From: Bactericera cockerelli
Taxonomy: Eukaryota > Arthropoda > Insecta > Hemiptera > Triozidae
DNA: 64,000 nucleotides
Assembly (NCBI GenBank): GCA_024516035.1
Contig: CM044964.1
Span: 16,807,084 to 16,871,083 of the forward strand
Reading direction: 5' to 3'
A program made the position numbers and the translations under genes. The notes beneath the pieces are model-generated. The model did no database searches and had not been told where the DNA came from. It worked only from the letters and a program-made list of their open reading frames with translations. Positions 56,585 through 64,000 of this stretch are shown one piece after another (the first letter of the stretch is position 1; each line of letters starts with the position of its first letter).

Positions 56585-56672
56585 CTTGAGAGCCTCGATG
56601 GGTTTCCTGAACACCCCCACCCCTGCAGGGGTGCCCGTCAGAATCACATCCCCCGGGAGAAGGGTGATCATC
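56585..56672 (-). CDS. FAHD2: FAHD2 exon 6: [13 protein letters not shown] block
   Basis: Reads [20 protein letters not shown] then FRKPIEALK before a donor GTAAGA at 56579-56584. PGD.ILTGTP.GVG is the most conserved C-terminal motif of the family. A good donor implies one more exon downstream, not found in this window. Confidence 0.95.
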
Positions 56673-57246
56673 CTGGAATGGAAATAATAAGTTATTACTT
56701 AGATTGAGGGCGAAATTATTAGACATTTTGTAATACCTCTGTGGACTTGAATTTTGCGTATTATTATAAATGGGGAAATATATGTAAGTTCTTACTTGAG
56801 CTTCTGAATCTGATTTTATCTACATATTAATTTTGCACTGAAAGTTCCTTTAATCCAGGAGTTGTTTGGTATCATTAGCATGTGGATTGGATAGAAACTC
56901 AACTCATGAATCGTAGGAGAGTTGGATTACCACTTATGTTCTATACAATCAATTTTTTGTGGTATTATTATTATTTTAATAAGCTTTATAAGCAGGACAA
57001 ATAGGTACATAGTATACAATTTTTACAAAAGATAAAGAAACAAAAATAAGAGACTTGAAAATGCAGCAAAGATGAAAGATAAATAAATAAAAATGTCCCA
57101 ACTAAAGGGCAGGGTTGTTCTCTTCCATCCAACCTTTATCTACATAAAGCATTTGATTTGATCAACTGAAGCATTTGAACACCATGTCATTAATTAACTC
57201 GGAGAAAAAACCATAACTTTTCACATTAGTGAATTTCTGAACTTAC
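56673..57246 (-). other. FAHD2 intron 5
   Basis: AT-rich, with a family D copy (about 56955-57135) ending in CCCAACTAAAGGGCAGGG. No other feature seen. Confidence 0.5.
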
Positions 57247-57418
57247 TCGGAAAGGTAGGACACAATCTCAGGTATCTTGTGCAGCATATTGCTGGAGCTG
57301 GCATTCTGCTTGACCTGTCCATTGACCTTGCAGGTAAGAGTGACGTCATGCGGGTCACTAAGATATTCCTTCATCACCACTGAGGGGCCCAGAGGACAGA
57401 ATGTGTCCAGACTTTTGG
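57247..57418 (-). CDS. FAHD2: FAHD2 exon 5
   Basis: Reads KSLDTFCPLGPSVVMKEYLS then DPHDVTLTCKVNGQVKQNAS and PEIVSYLSE. K-.DTFCPLGP, V.N(G)..VQ and I...S are in the family order. The acceptor is a long T-run ending CTTCAG. Its first 30 or so upstream intron bases are a poly(T) tract. Confidence 0.95.
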
Positions 57419-57999
57419 CTGAAGAAAAAAAAAAAAAAAAAAAAAAAAAAACAAACAAACAAATGTGTTAAGAACAGTAGCTTGTCAAAATGAGCTGGTG
57501 TTAAACTGACTTGCATTGAAAATATTAACATTTAAGCTGTAGAAATTAGCTTAAATGTTAATATTTTCAATACATTTGTGTTACTCAAGTGAAATTAACA
57601 GAAATTTGTAACACATATGTATAAAGTTTTGATTTTGTGTTTTTTTTTTTAATTTAGAACTCAATAAAATAGTGAACCAGATTTTTTCTTTAAAGTTTGT
57701 TCTGAAAATTGACGAAATCTGATACTTGAGTTTGATAAGATTTAGTACATAAATTCCCCATTTCATAGTTTCCATGTGCACTTTCAAAACTTGTGAAACA
57801 CAATCACAAAACCTTTGATTTTCCTATCCTATAGTAATATTATTTATGAATAAATACTGATATTTATATACTCGTATGTTTCATATCAAATGAGAGGAAT
57901 CTTCTCTACATATTTTGGTCTTCCATAATTTATGAAGACTGAAGTTGCCTATGAAAGACACTGCCAAATATCCATTCCTGAGTTCCTGTGTCCACTTAC
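57419..57999 (-). other. FAHD2 intron 4, with a 24-bp hairpin
   Basis: A poly(A) tract on the plus strand lies next to the exon 5 acceptor. The rest is AT-rich, with the hairpin at 57515-57571. Confidence 0.6.
57515..57571. other. Perfect 24-bp inverted repeat, 9-base loop
   Basis: 57515-57538 (ATTGAAAATATTAACATTTA then AGCT) is the exact reverse complement of 57548-57571. The stem is AT-rich. The perfect match implies recent formation or constraint. It could be a snap-back mutation, a tiny MITE relic or an RNA hairpin. Confidence 0.8.
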
Positions 58000-58162
58000 C
58001 AAACAACCACTGGCCTCCATTCCTTGTTGGTTTCTGCCAGTCCCGGGCAGATATATCCTGTGCTATTGTGTAGCCAAACACTGAGTCCATAGCTTCGTGA
58101 GGCTTCACTGCTTTCGTTTTCTTGCCAATAACCACAGCTAGCTCCACCTCCCAGTCCATATA
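58000..58162 (-). CDS. FAHD2: FAHD2 exon 4: metal-binding core
   Basis: Reads [20 protein letters not shown] then [20 protein letters not shown]. The E-x-E of WEVEL and the Asp of AQDISARD correspond to the acidic divalent-metal ligands known in FAH-domain enzymes. GGQWLFGK leads into the next exon. Confidence 0.96.
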
Positions 58163-59063
58163 CTGGGGATCAAATACATTAGAATAAGACAGTGAAGATG
58201 TGCTCACACTGATAACCCATCTTCAATTACCTATACAGGATGTGCCTTTATAAACAAGACATTCAAATATCTCAAGAACTACTGTCAATGAAAAAAAAAT
58301 ATTCTAGGATCATTTTTGTAAGCTCTAAAAGGGACACTGAATGGTGACCTCTAGAATGTTTTAGAATGACCCCTTCAAGGTTATTTCACAGTCAACATTG
58401 GAATTTTAAATAATACCCTCCATTTTTTTTGACATTTTTGAGATCTACACAAAATTTTCAGTTAAAAAAACCCTAATTGTAATTTTTGACACACCCAGTT
58501 TAACACCCTTTAGGGAGTGTGAGATTTTTTTCATCTTAGACCATGAGTGCGGCATATCAAATCAGTATATTTTTAGGTGCTGAAGATAATAGTAGTATTG
58601 GTTTTCCTTTTACTTATTTTTTTTTTAATCTCAAGTATAGGTCTCCCCTTTAGAGCTATGAAAATGATCTTGGAATTTTTTTTCTATTGTCAGTAGTTCT
58701 TGAGATATTTGAATATGTCATTTACACCCTGTATGTTAGAGACATAATGCAACAGCAAAAAAAATGTAAAAGAATGATTGCTTCATTCTTAACATAATAT
58801 TATGGTTGTGTTATCATGAACAAACTATGCCTAGAAAGTGAGGAACCTTGAAATTTTAAACACAGTCAATAGAAAAAGTACAATGATTGACAAAGACAAA
58901 TTGCCAGGGTTTTCTAATCCATCTAACTTTTTTTAGATTATAGTGGTGCATATCATCATTGAGGTTCATACACATTAGATTTAATGTGGACATTAGTATC
59001 ATCCCCCTCCTCCAACCAGAATTATCAGTCAGGACATTAGTATCACCGCCCTACTATACTTAC
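58163..59063 (-). other. FAHD2 intron 3
   Basis: Contains a pair of ~60-bp inverted segments (58240-58345 and 58640-58735: ATATCTCAAGAACTACTGTC-type against GTCAGTAGTTCTTGAGATAT) that could be a diverged foldback element of about 500 bp starting near ACAGGATGTGCCTTTATA and ending near ATTTACACCCTGTATG. No exon seen. Confidence 0.45.
58233..58735. mobile_element. Candidate TIR element in FAHD2 intron
   Basis: TACAGGATGTGCCTTTATAA and ATATCTCAAGAACTACTGTC on the left are mirrored on the right by GTCAGTAGTTCTTGAGATAT and ATTTACACCCTGTATG. ACAGGGTG-like ends with TA on both sides resemble the Tc1-like element at 35039. Diverged and non-coding. Confidence 0.5.
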
Positions 59064-59283
59064 CCTGGTCACATTGGAAGGACAAATCACATCACTGAAT
59101 GGCCCAACAATGGTGCTTGGGAACTTGTTGAAGAAAAATGGTGTCTCTGGGTAGGTTTTGTTCTGCTCATCACAGTGGTCCTTGTAGTTGAGAGCTATGC
59201 AGAGGATCTTGTCCGGGCGGGTGATAGGTGACAGGATCTCTACCTCACTCAGCTTTACCATGGACTTGCACTCGGACACCATT
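59064..59283 (-). CDS. FAHD2: FAHD2 exon 3: start of catalytic FAH domain
   Basis: Reads EVEILSPITRPDKILCIALN, YKDHCDEQNKTYPETPFFFN, KFPSTIVGPFSDVICPSNVT. The RPDKI.C...NY.DH and P..F.K..S...GP motifs are diagnostic of FAH-domain proteins. The donor is GTAAGT at 59058-59063. Confidence 0.95.
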
Positions 59284-59727
59284 CTGAAGTTAAATGAAAA
59301 TAAATCAACTATATTGAGATACAGTAAATCTAGATTATAATAGAATTTGATTGCACTTTTAAATTTGTGGTTTAGGACAAGCCAACATTGAAATAAAGTT
59401 GGCTGGAGACCTCCAGTTGTACCCAAAACAACATATCTAGGGTCCTTGGAAGGGCCTTCTCTTTTAAAGAGGGTATTTATTTTATGTGAATTTTATTTAA
59501 AGACATACAATTATTGCATATGAAAATAGAAAACTCTTTATAAAAGACTTTTTCCTCTGTCTCTTGGATTCTAATTTATCCAGATTCAACCATACTGGGA
59601 CTCTATACCTATTGGAGCTAACTGTACTACTTTTATGACATGCAATGAATCACGGTGAGAAACTAAATGTAACTACATAATGAGAAAAAAAAGTTCTGCA
59701 GTATCAGTTGATTTTTTGTCTCTTTAC

Positions 59728-59860
59728 CTCTTAGCTTTCTCTAGCAGCTCTGCTCCTCCCTCCAGGAACTGAACCAAATTGTTGGGCATGCTTGAATCCA
59801 CTGTGCTCAAGTTGATGATGTCACCATTTCTCTCTAACTGCACACCCAGCCTTTGTGGAT
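59728..59860 (-). CDS. FAHD2: FAHD2 exon 2: N-terminal subdomain
   Basis: Reads NPQRLGVQLERNGDIINLST then VDSSMPNNLVQFLEGGAELL. It matches the family segment with G-V-IINLN and the M.QFLE-GE pattern. It is flanked by a T-run CAG acceptor and a GTAAAG donor; 133 nt. Confidence 0.9.
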
Positions 59861-60570
59861 CTGGAAAAAAAAAAAATGTTGGTCAAAATAATGAAGAATA
59901 ATATTATGTACCTATATTTTTTTGAGAACTAAACTTGTTAAAAAAATAAATAAAAATATATTCTAACTCATCGGTTTCAGAACTCAAACCTGGATATAAG
60001 AGAACTCAAGGGACTGGAAATATTTTCTTGTACATGCAGATTTTTCTTATAGAGATTATTATCCCCTATAGATAGGTAAATTTGACGTGAGTTTTCTCTT
60101 TTGTATCCAGGTTTCTCTTATACCCAGGTTTGACTGATTTTGGCTAACAGGGGGCCAGTAATGAGGAAAATCAATCAATAATACCTAGTGTTGCATACTA
60201 CCTGAAATTTTGTAGGGGGGCAGCTGCCCACCCCCCTGCACCCCTGTGGCTCTCTCTCTGTAGCAAATAATAATAATTGCAACTTTACTGTTGCTAGATA
60301 AAGTTTATCGAGCTTTATTTGGGGGTGCGGCTCCTGTTTTTGACTTATCCGCTTTTGACACCCCTGTGGCTACGCCCATGTAACCATTGCATGTACTCAA
60401 AGCTTGCATGTACTTATTTGAAAGTGTGCTCAGCCTTTGAATAGTAAAATTGTGAACCAAGGGGTCTACTAGGTGTTTTCAATTTACCAGTTAATTTTCT
60501 TATCTACTAGCTACCTCCTTGCTGTTTACTTATAGGTGGTTAGATGTACTTATTCCTTAAGAATACTTAC
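59861..60570 (-). other. FAHD2 intron 1
   Basis: AT-rich. A segment around 60200-60370 contains two CACCCCTGTGGCT(A/C) repeats and GGGGGTGCGGCTCC. No gene or known family recognised. Confidence 0.5.
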
Positions 60571-60718
60571 TGTGTCCATTGCCATTCAAAGGTTTGAACT
60601 GAACAAATCTCATTTTACTAGGTAGACCAGTGGAGAAGTGACGTGAAGACAGGGATATTGTCAGTCTGGATGAGAAAAATAGCGGCAACAACAGGTTCTT
60701 GATTGACATGGAACACAT
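60571..60718 (-). CDS. FAHD2: FAHD2 exon 1: mitochondrial presequence
   Basis: ATG at 60718. MCSMSIKNLLLPLFFSSRLT then ISLSSRHFSTGLPSKMRFVQ. The leader is hydrophobic and Arg/Ser-rich with no acidic residues, as in mitochondrial targeting peptides, and MRFVQF is the usual start of the mature family fold. The donor GTAAGT lies at 60565-60570. An alternative internal start (MSIKN) would not change the interpretation. Confidence 0.85.
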
Positions 60719-60778
60719 GCTGAGATAAATTGACTCAGAAAACTACAAAATGATATCTGAAATAAATCAATCAAGTAT

Positions 60779-61040
60779 TTTTTTTTTTTAAGTGGGGTTT
60801 AACGTCGCTTTCAACTGCCATGGTCATATCACGATGGGGGTTTTACCCTCCATTCGCAGGAAACTCACAAACCTGCTACTCACATTGACCTCACCCAGCC
60901 TGAGTGGGGCCGGGAAAAGCCAGCGACACAAGAATTAGAATTTGAATGGTCACCCATCCAAGTCTTAACCTCGCTGATTGTCGCTTAACTTTGGTGTTCT
61001 GAAGGGAACCGGTGTATTCAACATGCCATCGACGCTGGCC
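60779..61040 (-). mobile_element. Poly(A) SINE, family C, antisense full copy
   Basis: Begins with a T-run, then AGTGGGGTTTAACGTCGCTT, and ends CCATCGACGCTGGCC near 61040. It is the reverse complement of 11880-12127. It lies about 60 bp upstream of the FAHD2 start codon, so it may sit in the promoter or a 5' UTR intron. Confidence 0.8.
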
Positions 61041-62695
61041 AATCAAGTATTTGATTATTTAGAAATGACCTAATACTTTAAGACACATTAAACACAAAAT
61101 AAATAAAATTAAAAGTTTGAGAGTAAATATTAGAAACTACAGTATAAGCAGGTAGATTATCTGAAAATAGATTATTAAAAAAAAAGATTAAATAGAATAC
61201 AATAGTTAACAAAAATTTCATTTATTTGTATTTGTATTATTAGTATTACAATGGTTCTCTTTCTCTCTCAACTGCTAACTAACTAATACCTACCTACAAC
61301 TAACTAAGTACCTTCATACCCATATTATTTCAAGGCTTTTACTACTTACAAGTCAATGATTATTTCTGGTTACTATCAAACTGGTTTAATAGTAAAACTT
61401 TAATGTTCTAGGTTCAAAGAATAATGCATTACTTACTATTCAGTTTAAAGGTTGATGTCCATAAAACTATAACTTCCTACATCAAACAGAAAGTATGAAC
61501 TCAGTGATAAAAGACTCTGGCAAATTCTGTTTTGATTTGTTACATAACTAAGTAAACAAGTGATAGTTAAGAGGACAAACACCAGAAAAACTGCTCTCTA
61601 ATAATACCTGTCTTGGTACTTTAATATTATTTGTCTGAGGACAAATTTCTTATCACTAATCACACAAAATGCTATGACTGTTATCAATAGACATGATGCG
61701 CCGCCTGACAACTAACAGTTGGTAAGTAGGTGGGGGTAAATAATGAATATGCGATGGTTTCAATAGAAAACAAAAATCAATGAGAATTTGAAAATAATAA
61801 TAGTAAAAACTTACCAAATTATGTAGATACAAGAGTTTATTTCAAGTTTAATTTAAAGATGGATTGATTGATTTGATTGGCAAAACTTATAAACAAAACA
61901 CAAAACTCCCTCGGCGTGAGTTCTCTGGTCAGTCACAGGATTTTTATATACGCGCCTGATAGTTGTGTAATTATGCAATGTACCACACAAATACATAGTG
62001 GCAAAAGCTGAACTATCAGTAGAAGTGAAGTAGGAGGACATTGTCAATAAAATTGAGCATAGATTTTATTGTTTTTAAATATATGCAATTAATTACATTA
62101 ACTTAAGTTAATTATTAAACCTATTTATTGTAAGGTAGGTTTTACTTTTGGATACCTTCTCCTGTTTTGGAGCGATCGGAATACCGCGACTGGAAGCTCC
62201 ACAAATTTCTTTTATGACAAAATTATATCCTTGGATTCGGGTTGGGGGTTTATTCCTTATTTTTTTAGACCTTTAAAACACCAAAATCAATATTTTTGGT
62301 AGATTATCTGGAAAAGCTTAAAAATATTAAAAATGTACCTACATAGAGTCTCACCTAGACCTGGGTTTCTCGAAAACTATTCAAAATGTCAAAAAACGCA
62401 ACAAAAAACCCGTATTCCTTTTTTTTAGGGGGATTAATTTTCAGCAAAAAAATTGCCTACAGACTGGCACCTAGAAATTTTGTCCAAGCTCTACAGTTTT
62501 GAGACATGAAACATTTTTTTGTGTTTATATTATTTTCTGCGTCTTATGGCAACGGATTTATGGTGGCACCTTGCTCATTTTATTTATCAATTGAAAAAGC
62601 GGTCAGTTCTGCCTTATAGTCCTATTTGTATGGCTACTACAGTTTTTTACTCGATTAGTTATCAACAAATTTCAGATCTCTCACAGAGGTCTATC
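61041..62695. other. FAHD2 upstream region, no gene recognised
   Basis: AT-rich. Short open frames look random. A promoter cannot be located with confidence. Confidence 0.4.
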
Positions 62696-62890
62696 CGGCA
62701 GTAGCTCAGTGGTCAAAGCGTCTGTCTATCTGGCAATCCAGAGGTGGCGGGTTCAAAACCCAGCCGGGACATAACAATAACTTAATTATGTTATCCTCCT
62801 ATCTGGGATTTTGACCACATAATGATACGTCTTTGGCTTACTGCTGGAATAATTGGACTCATTAGTCCTAATCAGGCAGTTGTGAGGGTG
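62696..62890 (+). mobile_element. tRNA-derived SINE, family B, sense copy
   Basis: CCGGCAGTAGCTCAGTGGTC, AAAGCGTCTGTC, GGCGGGTTCAAAACCCAGCC, GGGACATAACAATAACTTAA, TTGACCACATAATGATACGT, GGCTTACTGCTGGAATAATT, then TAGTCCTAATCAGGCAGTTG. Boxes A and B are well preserved, but GTTCAAAACC and a mismatched acceptor stem argue against a tRNA gene. Confidence 0.75.
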
Positions 62891-63065
62891 GAGTTATGGA
62901 TGTACAGTGCAGTGCACCACTGCACACCTATCTCTGGTCTGGCTTTCTGTACGAGTATACCATAGATCCAACAGCCAACCAATCACGATGCAACTTCGTG
63001 AAAACAATGCTAAAGTATTTTATACTAAATCACTTCTTTAACTGTATCTTCATACAACAAATATG

Positions 63066-63396
63066 TCATCGTTCCAGGCTCGAGGCATTTCCACGCTCGA
63101 CTGCCAATGACAGTCGTTGGGGTAAGAATGCCCCGGCCCTGGTATAACCACATGTGCGTTGCAACATATCTGAAATCACGTCTACCAAAGATTTGAACTG
63201 CCGAGAAAATGGTCCCAGTGTTTCGACAGCCAAGCCATAGAAACAGTACTGTTGTGTTAGAGCTTCTTTATTTTTTCATCTTCTTATCACTTGCAACTTC
63301 TGCTGCTGCGCCAGCCTCTTGTGAGGTCCGCTGTATGTACGAGGCAGCGAGCGTATCCACACAGGTCACGTCCCACACAAGTATGGATTCTACCAT
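63066..63396 (-). pseudogene. Retroelement-associated C-terminal domain fragment
   Basis: The minus strand reads VESILVWDVTCVDTLAASYI then QRTSQEAGAAAEVASDKKMK. A frame change in an A-run follows, then NKEALTQQYCFYGLAVETLG, PFSRQFKSLVDVI and RAGAFLPQRLSLAVERGNAS. The pattern W(D)VT.VDT(L)A ... AA..A...K..KY ... (P)(L)AVET.G.. ... RA..FL.QR.S.A..RGNA is, from memory, a domain common in uncharacterised invertebrate proteins that often accompanies reverse transcriptase ORFs. The 5' part is missing, and one frameshift is present. Confidence 0.6.
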
Positions 63397-64000
63397 TAAG
63401 TTATATTTAATTTATTGATCATAGATAATTGAGGATAGAAATAAATAAACTTGATGAGACATAGAAAAATATATTTAAATAAAAAAAAATATACGTATTA
63501 GTAACTAAAGTAAAAGAAACTTAATTTATAAGAACAATAAACTTTAACACGTTTTTAAATAGCGAGGCGTATGTGAGCACCGAACATTAAGTTTTACTAG
63601 GGACGTGTGTCTAATTGGTGATACTCTTAAGCCGGGATCCTACTGAGCGAAACATTTTGTCTCGCAATGTTTCATGCTCCACTCTTCCTTCAGGATCTAA
63701 TGAGATCCAACCCCACTGACTTCGCAAAGATTTGCAACACTTCCCATTTAAAATTCGAGAGAAAATGTTGCACTCAGGGGAATCCCAGCTTTACATGTTT
63801 CTAATTTAAAGTATAGGGACTATGAATGATATCTGGCAATCCTGTAAGATGGCTGATAAATAATCCAAGATATAGTTTCAGTTCATATTTCTTAAATTTT
63901 CCTTATAATTTTATTTTTTTTTCGTCTCGGGAAAATAAAAAGAGTAAACACGAGAAGCGAAATGACCAGACCAACCCTTACAAGCCAGGGCTAGCTTGCA
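63397..64000. other. Unassigned right edge
   Basis: AT-rich. TTAACACGTTTTTAAATAGC at 63545 resembles the left end of the TTAA elements, but no right end was found. No gene recognised. Confidence 0.35.

Larger units (their letters stand above)
56585..60718 (-). other. FAHD2: FAHD2-type fumarylacetoacetate hydrolase-domain gene
   Basis: Six exons on the minus strand: 60571-60718, 59728-59860, 59064-59283, 58000-58162, 57247-57418, 56585-56672. All junctions are GT-AG and all phases match, giving 308 codons without interruption. FAHD2 proteins are about 314 residues, so only the last ~20 residues (expected KGD-E-CEIEELG type tail) are missing. The family is mitochondrial and metal-dependent with a substrate not firmly established. 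The gene converges on pumilio, with a mariner and a LINE between them. Confidence 0.93.

Noticed and set aside
63209..63418. 69-residue plus-strand open frame with signal-peptide-like start
   Set aside because: It is antisense to a better supported retroelement-domain reading on the minus strand.

Overview
This is a nuclear window from an arthropod, most likely an insect. Genes are split by long AT-rich introns with GT-AG junctions. The DNA is full of tRNA-derived SINEs, TTAA-flanked MITEs, mariner/Tc1 elements, an RTE-like LINE and CT microsatellites. The two recognisable host proteins match Pumilio and FAHD2. A hemipteran is possible, but the sequence alone does not settle the order.

Positions 1-41718 (+ strand) carry the 3' part of a pumilio gene. 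I can place 13 exons: a Gln-rich and low-complexity N-terminal half (4684-30821), then the eight PUF repeats of the RNA-binding domain (31926-41718), ending in TAA at 41716-41718. A long AT-rich 3' UTR follows, with polyadenylation signals near 46347, 46373 and 46904. All eight PUF repeats keep canonical RNA-contact residues. Six apparent single-base deletions break the frame in exons 3, 4, 6, 7 and 9, and none affect the last four exons. The 5' part of the R3/R4 exon, with its splice acceptor, is tandemly copied four times just upstream of the intact exon.

Positions 48781-55135 are a transposon block in the convergent intergenic or terminal-intron space. It holds a 908-bp internally deleted mariner with perfect 29-bp inverted repeats. 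It also holds a nearly complete RTE-like LINE with two open ORFs in the same frame, separated only by one UAG and two codons, and with a strongly folded 3' UTR.

Positions 56585-60718 (- strand) carry six exons of a FAHD2-type fumarylacetoacetate hydrolase-domain gene with an apparent mitochondrial presequence. The final exon was not found. Upstream of it (60719-64000) lie a poly(A) SINE, a tRNA-derived SINE and a broken fragment of a retroelement-associated ORF.

The points most worth a second look are the tandem partial-exon (splice-decoy) array in pumilio, the in-frame UAG between the LINE ORFs, the PIP-box-like peptide in LINE ORF1, the nested stem structure of the LINE 3' UTR, and a group of TTAA MITEs sharing ACCGGT-centred palindromes. 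Boundaries of repeats are by eye and approximate.
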